From: Reticulitermes lucifugus
Lineage: Eukaryota > Arthropoda > Insecta > Blattodea > Rhinotermitidae
Direction: 5' to 3'
Assembly (NCBI GenBank): GCA_026260175.1
Contig: JAKCWW010001033.1
Coordinates: 316-64,315, forward strand
Length of the DNA: 64,000 nt
Of this stretch, positions 34,301-47,330 are shown one piece after another (the first letter of the stretch is position 1; every line of letters begins with the position of its first letter). Under the pieces are notes generated by a model. That model worked only from the letters and a program-made list of their open reading frames with translations. It was not told where the DNA came from and did no database searches. Position numbers and translations under genes: made by a program.

Positions 34301-36297
34301 ACTAATAAATTTGTGCTGACAGAATATGAAAGTTGACATTGATTCTATAAACAGAACAATCAACATGCAATGCACAGTAATTAAGCATTTAAAAAATAAT
34401 CACACATGAACATAGTAATCATTTTTATAAACATTAAAACAATATAGGAGTTGCAATTGTCAATATTACTGTTATATATATATATATACACATATTTATA
34501 TTGTTCCTAAGATTTAAATTACGTATGACAACCTGATGGTATATCGAAAACCAGAGGTACACGATCTTCAGTGTATTCCCTTTAACTGAATAACACGTCC
34601 ATAGTAGTAAGAAATAATGACAAGGTTATGTGACCCCAGAGGCTGCACATTCCTATTACAAGCTGGTTAATCAGCTAGTTGGAATACTCTTATTAGAAGG
34701 TTTGTGTAGACTTCAAGTTGCTCTTCATAACTGATGCACTGTATTAGTCTGCTGGATTCTGTGAACCATCCCCACCCCACTCTTTACCTTTCCAAGAGTT
34801 GTTATATGTATATCACAATCATGATAACATATATAATAATGACCACAGAGTAATCTTCATAACTGCATTATAATCATCCACTGACATTTCCACAAGGATC
34901 AGTCATCTTGTAACAAAGTTTCTTCCATTCTGTTCCCTCCAGTAACACTCCTTTCACAGCTGTGTCCATTCTTTTGTCACTCTGTTTTGCTGGTCACTTG
35001 GATGCCCCACCAAGTCCTTGGGCTTCCCAAGTATTCACTATCTTCATTGCTGATGCTTGTGAAGTAACTCTACTGCCATCCATAACAAGACATGTCCATA
35101 CTACTGTATTCTTAATTTCACTGGCATTTTCTCTTGATTTTATTACTTTTATCCATTCTTGTTACAAGAAATGAGATGAAAAGAAACACATATAGTCATT
35201 TTGAGGGGTAAGGAATTTGGTGTGGCTTATTTTGAGATAGTGTCCAACATTTACCTGGAAAGACTGAAGTAAACTACAATAGATCAGGTAATTAACTGTA
35301 GCTGGAATATGATCTGGAAGCCTCAAAAACAAAATTCATGTAACTTTAAATGGATGTGAACATGTTCAATAGCTTTTCTTTTGTGAAGGTCTTTGTCAGA
35401 GGAAGGTTTTGAGGTATGATTCATGCATGTTCAGAACAATACAACAAATTATAAGTGATGTTAAGATTTTGTTCACCTGTTCTTCAATTCTATAATGTGC
35501 TCTCATAACAACAATGCAACATATAGCAGGATAGCTGCTTTAAGCATTTGTCCAATAAAATGCTTCACAACAGAGCATTAAGGACTAACTAATGCTTCAT
35601 TTCACCACAACTGCAGAGGAAAAAAACTGTTTACAATGTTTTGTTGCATACTAGACTGACAATGTGTGTCTGAAACATATTAAAATTTGTCCACATCCGC
35701 AACAAGCTCTTTTTGCTTAACCTTCCCAAAGGCTAGTTTTTGATTATGATTATGATTACCAGCAGTAATCATAAGTGGTGAGTTTATAATGTTTTAATGT
35801 GCAGCACGGTCCCAGCAGATGACAGAACTCAACTGCCACTCTGACAAATACCATTCTATGTATTGTATTTCGTAAGCTTGGCTCTGATAACCTTCAAATT
35901 CCTTCGGTATTAAGGAAAATGACTGGCAATAATGGATGACATGAGCATAGTCCTGGACACTACAAATTTTAAGTATGTTCACAATTGTTGAAACATTATA
36001 CTGTATTTCAATGAGAGCTCAGCACTAAGGCTGGTGCATATGTTCCCAAAATGGCAGTCTAAACTGAATTCAAGAATGAAATCCACCAAATATTACAAAA
36101 TTCTTTGATTTATGAAAGCAAAAACCAAACTTTTCTCAATAATGAGAAATGAAGTCAAAAAACTGAAAATATGATGAAAGATATGAAATTACTTTAACTT
36201 AATATGCTATAAGGATTTTTCAGATATGCTTGAAACAATGTTACAAAAATTAATGTAACTGGAAGGAAAGCTCTTAGGATAGAACATACATCTGTAA
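34301..36297. other. AT-rich sequence with (TA)n near 34473-34490
   Basis: No exon, SINE or element ends recognised. The TA microsatellite is the only clear feature. Confidence 0.4.
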
Positions 36298-36464
36298 GAT
36301 ACAATGCCAAAACCAACAAATGTACAAGTGTACGAAAGTATATTATACACACCGTATACCTCCTGTGTTTCAGCCGTCATGAGTGGCCGAAACACGTGGG
36401 AGGTATACGGTGTCTATAACATACTTTCCTACACTCATGCATTTGTTGGTTTTGCCATCGTATC
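36298..36464. repeat. 167-bp near-perfect hairpin repeat
   Basis: Outer ends GATACAATGCCAAAACCAAC and GTTGGTTTTGCCATCGTATC are inverted repeats. The arms continue through AAGTAT and CACCGTATACCTCC / GGAGGTATACGGTG to an apex (36361-36403) where GTTTCAGCCGTCATGA faces TGAGTGGCCGAAAC. A GAAAC box thus appears once per strand, with CATGA words between, as if two cores were collapsed head to head. Confidence 0.8.
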
Positions 36465-36546
36465 TAATGGCTCAATGCACGGTTAGGGATCATTTAAAAT
36501 TAAAGTACACACGGGACAGACGAGTTGTATGTTAAATCAGTTTTGC

Positions 36547-36581
36547 CTGAGGATGGGGACGGAGCTGGTCCCCGAAACGTT
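36547..36581 (+). ncRNA. Hammerhead-ribozyme-like motif with perfect stem II
   Basis: CTGAGGATGGGGACGGAGCT then GGTCCCCGAAACGTT. CUGANGA is satisfied (CTGAGGA), stem II is GGGGAC/GTCCCC (6 bp), GAAA is intact, CG is self-complementary and TT supplies UH. One extra U sits between the first box and stem II. The following GACGCGGC...CCCGAGAAAACTAT looks like the tail of a retroelement. Confidence 0.5.
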
Positions 36582-38040
36582 GTATTCAAACGAATTGACG
36601 CGGCTGTGCGCCCGAGAAAACTATATTAAAGTACATCCATAAATTTGACACTGGAAAACAAAGAGTACTACTTACCACAGTGTACATGTACAAGCACACT
36701 ATAGTAACTGCTGCAGTTTTTTAAGAGTAATATTACTGTATTTACTTATGTGTGATCTGAATGCTAACATTAAACATATAAATTGAGACTTAGTTCTTTG
36801 TAACTGTCACAAAATATATGTTCTTTGTTAGAGTGGTACAATATTTTGTTAAATACATTCACATCCTTTCAGAAAGACCAACCACAAAGAAGAAACAAAA
36901 GTATAAAATCTGGTTATCGATCACGGATATAACTCACTTCAGAAAACATTCCATGCCATACATCACTAACTATATTTAGTTGCTCATCAGTATCTTCTCC
37001 CACTATAAATCAATGGGCTCCATACCAGTACACAATAGGTCTACTTCAGACAGAAGCATACAAAGAACAGCATAAATGGACATTTACCTTCATGTGAAGA
37101 AGAAGTGACTTCCACGTGTTGTGGATAAGTTCTGAGGTTTTCACAGCAATGAAAATGAACCCTGTGGTCGCCTAACTTACAACAATGTATTGTTTCACAT
37201 CTGGTTGTCTACATTTCAAAGGAACCTACCACCTTCATTTTCAGGGTAAAAGATGAAGCTGTAGGCACTAGGTCCTTCTGCAACACTGGTCACCAAATAT
37301 GAAACTATATAGTGTCATAACAGAAGACATAAACTTCAGCTACATATGATGTGTTCATTTTATAAACAAAGTGTAAGAACATATACCAGTAATGCCCTTG
37401 CTCTAGGTACTGGCTGTATGGTATTGCTAGCTAGTGGTCCAAAAATGACAAACAGATAACCTTACTTCATAACTGTGGCTTACTGGTAAAGATAACAATG
37501 ACAAAACATTATGGTTCTCAAAACATAAAAAAACAGTTACCTGTGATGTGTTATTCCTAATGGGCTTGCCAATGGCTAAGCTCCCAGTACGAAGATTTTG
37601 TATGGCCAGAACTTCAGAAATATTTTGTTAAGATAATCTCTACATTGCTCATAAATCTGAAAAGAAAAGTAGGTCATCAACTTATAATTTATTATGTAAC
37701 TGAACACTGCACTTCTCCCATTACTAAAACATAAGTCAATCAATGCTTAAATATGGACCTATTATTTCATTACTGACTGCATTCTATGAAGCTGTCCAGA
37801 TCTTTCAAACTTATTTCTATCATTTGAATACACAGCAAATTTGGAATACCTTCTTATGCTCTTGTTTATCACTGATGGTCAAACTTGTTCTAAGTTCCTG
37901 ATTTACTATAAACACATATAATTAGATAGCACCCTCTCTCTTGAAACCTGCTATCTCCCTCCAAGAGGGAACATGAAAACTCAGGGCAGAAATACAAACA
38001 AAATTAAAAACTGGAAAATTACTTACTTATAAATATGAAC
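36582..38040. other. AT-rich sequence, no gene seen
   Basis: No exon or element recognised. Confidence 0.4.
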
Positions 38041-38176
38041 AAACATTTGTACTTAGTATTGGTACTAATTGATGGCCGGTTAACCGACCGAAACATATGT
38101 AGGGCATTTTAACATACTATTAACTTTTAATAGTGAAAGTGCATGTGTTGGTAAACCTGTGACAAAACATTTGTAC
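38041..38176 (+). repeat. Miniature element with 12-bp flanking direct repeats and hammerhead-like core
   Basis: AAACATTTGTAC occurs at 38041-38052 and 38165-38176. The 112 bases between hold a core at 38065-38101: TTGATGGCCGGTTAACCGAC then CGAAACATATGTA. Stem II is almost a perfect palindrome (GGCCGGTTAACCGACC, one mismatch). GAAA is followed by the palindrome CATATG and then TA. The first box is poor. Flanking direct repeats suggest a target duplication. Confidence 0.5.
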
Positions 38177-39425
38177 ATTATGTGGGAAGAATTAATCTTG
38201 GTGCACACATATGGTTATGAGCTCTTCAGTAAAACTTTCTCAGAATCCATGTACATAACAAAACTCTGAAGTTTTGTTTTTATTTTCCAGCGCTAGCAGC
38301 ACTGGACCATGGGATTTCTCTCGTCTGTTTGGGAGGTAGAAGAGGCAGAGGAAAGGGGGAGGAAGGCCCCATCATGGTGGACACACAATTCACACCTCCC
38401 ATGGACACCCTGCTTAAGGCAACTCTGTACAAACATCATGCACTTTAGGAGACAGGAAAATAAAAAGTATTCTGGATTGCACAGTAGCCCTTAATGCCCA
38501 AATTTAATCTGCTCTTTGACACAAGTAACATAAATGCCATATCAGATTCTTTAATATGACTTTATCCTGTAATCCAAAGAAGAGACACATTGCAATCTCA
38601 GTTGCAAATATATTGTATATGGGCAAGAAACATTCTTTTAATTAATTCACATTGTATTTTTCTGGCCTCTGCTGGCTTGGCAAGAAACATGTAATCTATT
38701 TCTGCAGGCAGGATTCAATTCACTCCCAACGTAGGATGATGATTATCAAAGCGGATCCACACCTTAACTTGGTCTACAAGCTGAATGATAGTGCAAGCCT
38801 CGAATACCCCACACTTTGTCAAAGATGAGGGGCTGGAGAAGGCTTGTACTGCATCTCTTAAAAGTGACACCTTTGACATGGAAATCCCAACACCTAACTA
38901 CAAATCGCCAGTATCTCCATGAACGTTCACTGTTATAACCAGCAACTAAGAGATGAAAATGTACAGTGATATTATTATAAGGAGCAGTAAGAAAAGCTAA
39001 GTATTTCACTTTGATGGGACAACTGGTACTCCTGCATTTGTATCAGTTTCAGTGCTGCTACTGTGTATAGAGTTATAATTTACATCAATGCTTCAAAACA
39101 TACCCCACAAGAATTTAAACGGTAACTGAGGACAAAATAATTGAACAAAGGGGTGACTTCAATACTCTTGGTTGCCATATTTCATGTTTTAATGATAAAG
39201 ACACTGGAGATAAAATTTAACCATATCTGTGGGACTGCACATGTAATAATTAAATACAGAACAATGAAAGAAATTAAAATCAACCTTTATAAATTAATTA
39301 AAATTGCAAAATGTCTTGTATGTGGATGGTAAACAGGGGCAAAAGAAGAAGACCACTGAAGGTTACAAACAGCCAAAATGATCAGTATCAAAGCCATACT
39401 ATCAAATTTACACTGAGCATAGACA
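38177..39425. other. Unassigned sequence
   Basis: No exon, RNA gene or element ends recognised; short frames only. Confidence 0.4.
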
Positions 39426-39505
39426 AGATTATATTTCTACATACACATTTCCTACATGTTTCAGATGAGCTTGGCCATCTTTAGGGATATGTATGTGATA
39501 CAGAA
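39426..39505 (-). ncRNA. Hammerhead-like motif with paired flanks
   Basis: Minus strand: CACATACATATCC, then CTAAAGATGGCCAAGCTCAT and CTGAAACATGTA, then GGAAATGTGTATGTAG. The flanks pair (13 bases, one bulge) as stem I; GATG...CATC can pair as stem II; CATG is self-complementary and TA supplies UH. The first box is CTAAAGA, one change from CUGANGA. Core 39453-39484. Confidence 0.5.
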
Positions 39506-40139
39506 ACAGCAGAAATTAAATTTTTAAGAGTGGTGGCTGGGTTCAGACTATTTGATCAGGTAACTATTTATAGATAAATATTTAAATTAAACATTGGAAC
39601 AACATAAATGGGAACAGTATGCACCTGAAAAGACATATGGAGGACACAAAAATGGAACCAGCAAATTGGAATAGTCACAGAAAATACATCAGATTTCAAT
39701 AAAAATCCCTAACATCAAATTTCACGGAAACACTTTCACTGGTTCTCAAACTGCGACAGGCAGACAGACATGGTGAAACTAGTAGGAACATTTCTGCAAG
39801 ATTTGTCACTGCAAATGTACCAAATGGGTATGCGTTCCTTAAATCATGGAAAAGAGGCACATGAAATATATTTTCATGTTTTGCACGAGAAACTTGTGGC
39901 AACAGATTTAATATTTTGTGGCCATACTTAAAATCTGAACCCAAACCAAATTGGATTTGCTTAAATTTCTCTAATACTCACATCATGAACTGGTCACACA
40001 TCCCTAGTTATTATCACTGAATATATAAGTGTACAAAGTCCTGCAATGATCTCTGTCATTTCAAAGACCATGCAAAATGATCTGACTTCTTTCATGTATA
40101 TTGGTAAGAAACTTGGAGAAAAAAATAAAATGAAGAAAA

Positions 40140-41100
40140 TCAAAAAAGTATACAAATTACTGGTCAGAAGCCTTAAGACAAACAGCCTGTGAAGTCATTC
40201 ACCTGATTAGACCTCCTCACAATAGAGCCCAATGTGCGGCCATACAGAACCTGGTGATAAACCATCAGGACCCGCAACAGCAAGAAATTTCACCTCATTG
40301 CATTCACATGGGATGCAAAATGCCTGAGACAGCTTCTCAATAAGTGTTCCAGAACAGCAGATATCACTTCACTCTCAACCCTAGACACACATCACATTCA
40401 CCACAATGTGAGAAACCTGACAGGGTGGCCACTATACCCTACAAGCAGACCACTTCCAACAGCATTAACGATCTAACAGCAAGGTAAAACACAAAGCTCT
40501 GCAAATTCCAGATAAAACGAATGCATATCTGTTGAGACCAGTGTAAGATGACTTTGACCTCAAGGTCCCAAGCACACAGTGCATCCCATGTAGATCTGGT
40601 AATGTCACATTGGACAGATGGGCTGTACTACTGAGGCAAGGTAAAGGGACGTCATATCTGATACAGCTCTTGCAATTTGATGTTCCTATAAACTTCAAGT
40701 GCACCACAATACTGGCTATAAAGACAAGCTACTTGGGCTACTTTGTGAAAGAAACCATCACAAAGTGGCTACATCCAAAGAACTTTAACACGGATATAGA
40801 ATTCATGTAAAGTCAAACATGGTACCCAGCCACTAACACACACATGCAGAAAAGAAACAATGGACACACGGACCTAAGACAGACAGCATCACAGATAGTC
40901 CAGGTTATGCAACATCGACTGTGTTGACTGACCACCTAACTCCACCCACAGTTCCCTCGGTGGTCTGTCTTAGACATGGATATAAGGCTCTGAGATGAGT
41001 ACATAAACTGTGGCCAGACACGTCACTCATAACATCAACAACCTGGTGATGGAGGCAGAGAGTCTCTAAAACGTTGAATATGGATACTGTTACATATACC
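40140..41100 (+). mobile_element. Penelope-like retroelement fossil, 3' part with GIY-YIG-type endonuclease
   Basis: Plus-strand pieces resemble the C-terminal GIY-YIG nuclease of Penelope-like elements: HIGQMGCTTEAR (the YIGQTG-like block), then INFKCTTILAIKTSYLGYFV followed by KETITKWLHPKNFN and SQTWYP, matching the family order of a T-IL, an I-E-L block, NFNR and a W-P ending. The copy is broken, with several disruptions, and the reverse-transcriptase part was not recognised. A hammerhead-like motif follows at 41043-41074, where such motifs are expected in this family's terminal repeats. It looks old. Confidence 0.6.
41043..41074 (+). ncRNA. Hammerhead-like motif downstream of the Penelope-like fossil
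   Basis: CTGGTGATGGAGGCAGAGAG then TCTCTAAAACGTT. The first box differs from CUGANGA at one base, a short stem II is possible and the GAAA position reads AAAA. It is placed just after the endonuclease remnant. Confidence 0.4.
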
Positions 41101-44100
41101 AACTTAGTCTTCTCATGGTGGGAAGGCCATCATGGCAAACACTCACCACACAGTATAGTCTCAAAGTCTGTGACATACTCACATTAATGACTGTTCTGTT
41201 CAAGAGTGATTTGGTGCACTGAAAAAATGAAGTACAGTGTTCAAACAAAGGTCTTTTATATAGCCTTTATGAAAATTTCTTTACGGAGTAATCACTACAA
41301 AATATATTATGGTTATAGAGTAATGCAAAATTTTGTACAACAGGTTTTGTTGTGGACAACAATATAAAAATCTGACATTATGTCCCAAGAAAAATTGGAA
41401 AGCACTGGTGCTCAATTAGAACCCCCAAAAATTGTTGTGCTGTCTGGCTCTTGAGTGGGCATGTCAAAAATTCATCTTATGCCAAAACAAAATCAGAGTT
41501 GTACAAAATCTTAAGCATCCATATTTTAAAACATGAATCTGGTATTCAGAATGGTTTTCTTTTTTCTTTCTGATGGGAAATGTTTTCATCACACAGTTGT
41601 ATGAAGAACTACTGGAAAGGAGAAAATCACCATGCAGTATATAAAGTCAAGAAAACAGATGTGTCATGTGTCTGAAATAGTATCAATATCCAAATTCTGC
41701 ATGTCAGCAGGTGGATGCACCATTGGGCTCTTCTGGAAAATTAAGAAACCTAAATTTTATGAATAAATTTCTCAGCAATGACTCGGCATCTCTGTACGAA
41801 GCTGCTCGCTAACCTACAGCACACAGCCACAACCTAAACTGAACACACAGTATTATTTTGCCAACATAAATGAAGCCTTGTATGTACTATTATGAAAAAT
41901 GTGGGACTTTGAAAAGGTCATGTTACAAATTTGAATGGAGGCCTGTATGAAATTGTGAAATTTGTAAGATGAATATGATACAGAAGTCTTTCATCTGAAC
42001 AAAGTATTTTGAGAGGATTCTCTTGTCTCATTCTGAATTAAAATGGAGAAGGCTTATGGTGCACTTTAATTGGTTTGGTAAGAATTTAAATTCTCGTGTG
42101 AGAAACTCAATCTTAAACCTACAAAAACTTGTCAATCACACATCAGTAGTTCAGACATTATGTTAGAAGAGTGCTTGAGTAGAGAAAGGAAGATGGTACA
42201 AAATCTGTTACAGAAATTGGTTTCTGGAAAAATTGCATATCTATGGTCTGTCTATCTGTTATCTTCATGAGATTTACTAATGTAACAAAAAGCATACTGC
42301 ATAAAGCTAATAATGAGTATTCCAAACTACCAGAATTAACTTCGTTTGAAAATATTAAATCATCCTTGGAGAAACGGCTACATAAACAAAACTGCTGAAC
42401 TAAACAAGGTAACAGGCACTAATTTTTATAACATCCTGCACGTCAATGATACCCATATATAAAAGAAACAGAAATATGTCAATCATTTTTTATTTTCAGT
42501 ACCATACTTAAATTCAACATACTATTCATATAAGCAACTTGACAGCCAGCAAAAAATCTTATTGCCATTGTTCAGTATTTTTTTTTGTAAAAAGTCATTT
42601 AAATCACATTAAGAAACGTTACACAATTAACTAGCATAAAGTCACTTTATGATCTGCTTTAAAAAGCAGAATTTTCACTGGTATTTAATTTTAGTTCCTG
42701 CACATGTGTGCATAATCTTGTTTTGTTCACATAGGATGTGAAGTCTATGAACAATTATATAACCCTTTCTATTTAAGTAAAGGCAGGTAGTGAAACAATT
42801 TTGTGATCAAAAAATACACACGATTCATTACAGGATACTGGATAAAATAATGCAAAACAATTCTGCAGTAGTTGGTAGCCATAGTAAAATAAAATAATAG
42901 CTCTCTGGAATAAACCAAATCCTACATGTACAAAACAATGCCTATTAAAATAAAATGCACGGTTTCACACAGATGTGATCCACTTTGTTCATGTGTATAA
43001 CTGTTTAGTGTTTGTTTATATAACTCAATGAAATCAGAACAAACAAGATCCCTTAAAAATTTATTCATTTAAAATTAGATAATCAAATAAATAAAAATTG
43101 GCAAAAATATTAATCTCTTAATAAATTATAAAAAAAATATTTGATACTAAAATTAGTTATGCACAGTACACAATTCATTGAACTCCAGCCAATTTTATTC
43201 AGTTCATACTAAATGGTAGCCAGGTTCAGTCTCAGAACAGTATCAAGTAGAATACGGAAATAAAATGATTATAATTTAAATGTTTTTATGTACACCCAAC
43301 ATTTATAAAGCAAACCATCATCAATATAAATTTCAGACCAAGACAACACTTATATATATATATGCATACAGATAGACTGGCGTGATAACTTCATTACATT
43401 ACAGTAAATTGCTTTGTGAAACAATAAAAAGAACACTAATGCTAAGTCCATAAATTTGAAGCCTCAATTTAGGTACACTGTTCTGTTACCAAACCCCTAA
43501 CAAAAATATTTTTTGTTAATATACCTCAATTTTTTGTATGATGTGATGTATCATGTTAAAATGACAATAAAATATCTGAAGCTTCCATGTAGCTTCAAAG
43601 AAAACTTTCAGTTTTAACGTAAAACCTTAACAAGCAGTCATTTAAAGTTTGTACAGGTGTACACACCCAACATTAAAGCATTTTTTTAAAATTTGAAATG
43701 GCAATATGATACACATAATAATAATAAAATGCCTATACATTATATACAAGAAATCATACAATGGTATTAGTCCGTCACAATCCTGCGCCTTTCTACAGCC
43801 TCGCAGAGGGAGGGGCATCTACTTACAATGATGGCAATACTTCAAAAAATTAAGCTGATATAATCCACAAAAAAAGTTTTCAGTTCTGCACATTATTTAT
43901 ACAACAGTAATGGTTCTGGGAAAGCATTCTTATCAAAGATAAATTGTCATTAAATGATCTTTTTTCTTGTTCCAAAATCTGTGCAGTCACCTCTGTATAG
44001 AAGGTAATGCACTTGCTTTCTTCATTAATCAACCCATTTCACATTATTGTCTGTGTTTACAGTATCTTCAGATGTATGCCATGTGAATTGTTTCAATTCT

Positions 44101-45175
44101 CTTCTTATTTTACAATGACTAGAAATAAGACAATTTGTGCACACAAAAATACACAGCTGCTACAAAATATATATATATATGTATATATGTATGTATAGTA
44201 TATTACCAATCATTCAAAATACTTATCACTAACACAAGTATTTTTCATGAAAGCCCATTGAATTTATCTCACCCCCTGTATCATACATAGTTACAATTCA
44301 TTTACATTTCACATGTACAAATGTTATACTTTTATTAGTGTTCCCTAATGGAAAGATCAGTTCATACTGAACCTGTGACATAAACAACAAAAAGGAAAAC
44401 TCAGAAAGGGAATGTAATTTCAAAAGCCATGAGAGGGCACTTGTCTGGATTTGAGCTCCCATCCACACTAAAGAAGTAACAATGTGTGTTTCAAACTGAA
44501 GAAGGCTATGTGGACAGTTCCATTATACCACTTTTTATGTGTTTTGGGGCTAATTCTGCCAGGTGCTACATCCTGCACAATAACTGCTGAATTCATTTGA
44601 AATTAAAATGTATGTATATATAAAAAAAAGTAAGACCCTGAAAGTGGAACAATGAGTCGCATGGAATGGTACACCCAGCTAAGAGTTAGAATTGTCCAGC
44701 AAACCTCTTTGAAGGCAAGCTGCATATCAGTGCTGCTCTTACTAGATCTCATTTACTTTTGAAATTGTTCCAATTAATTTATCTTGGTAACCAGTCACAG
44801 TAAATGGATTATGGCACTAACTGTAACTAATCTTGAAAATATTTTAAATACGTGATGCAGATAAATCATACACTAAATTTATCACATGCACTATTTTTTC
44901 CCCACATTTTCATGCTGTGCCAGAAAGTAAAATAATACATCTTTGTATCAGTTCACTGGGTTCGCAATTTGCAAGAGTAATACACATAACGATCTTGCAA
45001 GCCACAGCTGCTATACAAGTTAAACAGAATTAACAGGTAATACTTTTTCCTGATAAGCCACTTCAAGCCTAAGGAAAATCTTGTATTTAATACTGAATAA
45101 ATACAGATAAAGGTTCAGATTAAAATATGAAGCAAATCGATTATCAGTTTTCCAAACTGGATCTCCCTCTGTCCT
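41101..45175. other. AT-rich sequence, no gene seen
   Basis: About 4 kb with only short frames and small (AT)n runs (near 43350 and 44167). No SINE boxes, splice-bounded exons or inverted ends recognised. Confidence 0.4.
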
Positions 45176-45291
45176 CAGGTAAAATGGTGGGAAACACCTG
45201 TTCATCTATTAGGCCAAGGTATTCTTAATGTCTGGGATACCTTCAGTCTAATAGGCACAAGTGGGCAGATACCTCCCCACCATTTTACCTG
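45176..45291. repeat. 116-bp fold-back repeat
   Basis: Starts CAGGTAAAATGGTGGG and ends CCCACCATTTTACCTG, perfect 16-bp inverted ends. Inner words CTATTAGGCC and GTCTAATAGGC also pair. No CGAAAC motif inside. Confidence 0.8.
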
Positions 45292-45975
45292 CTGATGGAA
45301 ACATCCAGTTTCCAAAATGCTGAGTGTAAATTTTTTTGGTGCTTTTCTATTTCTCGAACACAAAATGATGGACAAAGTCAAAATCTGAGTACTCCTAATT
45401 GTAATATACAATTGTTAGAATGCTCTATAAATGAGACACTCTATTTACATACATATGATTCAGACAGCACTCGAATGTGTGGAAAAAAGACAGCACATAC
45501 ATATACTCACAAAGGAAGTAGGATTTTTATTGAGCCTCAACTGAATCCCAGACAATTGAGAGTCAATACTGTGAGGCACTAAAGCTTCAGAACCATTCTA
45601 ATTACTGGTAGATGTAAAGCCTAGTTGTACTACCCCATACAACACTATAAGAAACAATCTTATTTTGAGGACCAAAAATTCCTCTTCAGTCAGAAACACA
45701 ACATTCTCAAAAGTTAAGCACTATCTGTGATCAAAAGCAAAATAGCCAGAGAAAAAATTACACCAATGGTTAATATGGTATCTCTGTCACATTATTGCGT
45801 CCACGTGTTCTACTAATGACTGAGGAAGAGTTTATAGTTCGTTAAAATGTGTAGTGGTCATCTGCAAGTAACAGTGGTTCCACTGAGGCAAATAACACAT
45901 TATTCCCATTAACTCATGTGAATATAAAATCTGAAAACATAAACCTGTAACACATAACTACATAAAAGCAGAAAC

Positions 45976-46105
45976 ATAAGTAAATATTTCAGTCAGTCAA
46001 CACCACATATATTGAGCAAGGAAAAACTACATGTTTCGGCTAAACATTTAGCCTTGTTCTTGCTCTCAATATATGTTGTGTTAACTGACTGAAATATTCA
46101 CTTAT
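45976..46105. repeat. 130-bp near-perfect hairpin with hammerhead-like apex
   Basis: Arms start ATAAGTAAATATTTCAGTCA and end TGACTGAAATATTCACTTAT, and continue through ACATATATTGAG...CAAG. At the apex the minus strand has AAGGCTAAATGTTTAGCC then GAAACATGTA: a 7-bp stem II, intact GAAA, the palindrome CATG and TA. The CTGANGA box is not recognisable (AAGAACA). Confidence 0.8.
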
Positions 46106-46856
46106 ATTTAATAATGCAACAGGGATGTGCCACCTTAAAATAAACAAAAACATAAGGATTCACTGCTGAGGGTACCATCTCTGAATGAGCCAAATCCAAG
46201 ATGTACAGACTAACAAATAGATGACGACACAACTTAAGAAGTTTCTATTGTACCATGTCTGGTTATCCAGCATCCTTTAGAAGTAACACAGACAAAGGAC
46301 ATGGACTGAAGCCACAAAGCCTAGTTCAAAAGACTACCAGCCAGAACAGCCCACACAACATTCCTAAATAAATGTTGTTCACCGGGAAAAAGGAGGAGGT
46401 AAATTCTCAGGAAAATTTACTTCTACGATTTGTATCCTATACAAGTTACTGATCCTTCCAGTAAGATTCGAATATGACATTCATGCTTCAGATTTCAACA
46501 TCAACAAAATACAGATTTAAAATTTGTACTGCACAAATGGCATTTAACTCATAATAAACAGAGTACTTAGAAGGGCAAGACAGAGCAAATGTTATCAACA
46601 TAAATAAGAAACAGTACAGAACATTCTTCCATCCATTTGGAGATGCAGAACCATGTACAGACTATGAGAAAATTACATAAAAAGGCTAAACCCAAGACAC
46701 AGGCCAGAGACTGTGTAATTGTGTAATATAATTGCAGATGTGCTTTGGTGCTTACCAAGTTTTATATTTCTGACCAATAACATACACCACACTCATGTGG
46801 TCCTTTCTTCAAGTTGAGGTCCAAGTGGAGTTAACAGTGCGATGATTTGCTGGGAT

Positions 46857-47330
46857 TTAATAAATGTCAACTTTGTGTGGTAAAACACGAACAGTTTCCA
46901 TTTTACAAACCATATTCTTTATATGGTATGTAACGTCAGTAAGGTGATGCAAGCTATGAGAAGTAACAGCAATACTAGGGCCACAGAAAGACATCCTATG
47001 GATTGACTCCCTCCTCATCTCTCTTGGGTTGTTATGCTTCCCACTCTGGCATACTTCCCTGTATCTTACACATTCTAGCCATTCTGATCCCATGGATGTT
47101 GGCAGCAATAACCCTGTTATAATCTTCACTAGCAACAAGTGCTTTAAACTCGTTGACATAAACCGGACAGAGCTGGAAGGGAATGAAATAGTAGGCAGAG
47201 AGGAAGAAACCTGGAGCACAATCACCCATGGAACTTGTTTCTGTGGCCTCATTAGTACATATACACTTACTGAAACCTTCCAGAATTGTGTTTCATAACC
47301 CTGACACTTTCTTGTAAAAGGTGTCACATA
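46857..47330 (-). repeat. Long minus-strand open frame, probably a dispersed repeat
   Basis: A 156-codon frame, the longest in the window, with pieces such as GYETQFWKVSVSVYVLMRPQ and SGKHNNPREMRRES. A second frame also looks peptide-like (VNEFKALVASEDYNRVIAAN). Having two half-plausible frames and no domain suggests a decayed mobile sequence rather than a host exon; I have the impression of having seen this in termite repeats but cannot verify it. Confidence 0.35.

Noticed and set aside
45820-45854. CTGAGGAAGAG...GTTAAAATGTGTAG as another hammerhead-like core
   Set aside because: The first box fits, but the GAAA position and stem II do not, and flanks do not pair convincingly.
46857-47327. 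Longest frame of the window (156 codons, minus) as a host protein
   Set aside because: No domain or splice support, and a second overlapping frame is equally peptide-like; better explained as a decayed dispersed repeat.
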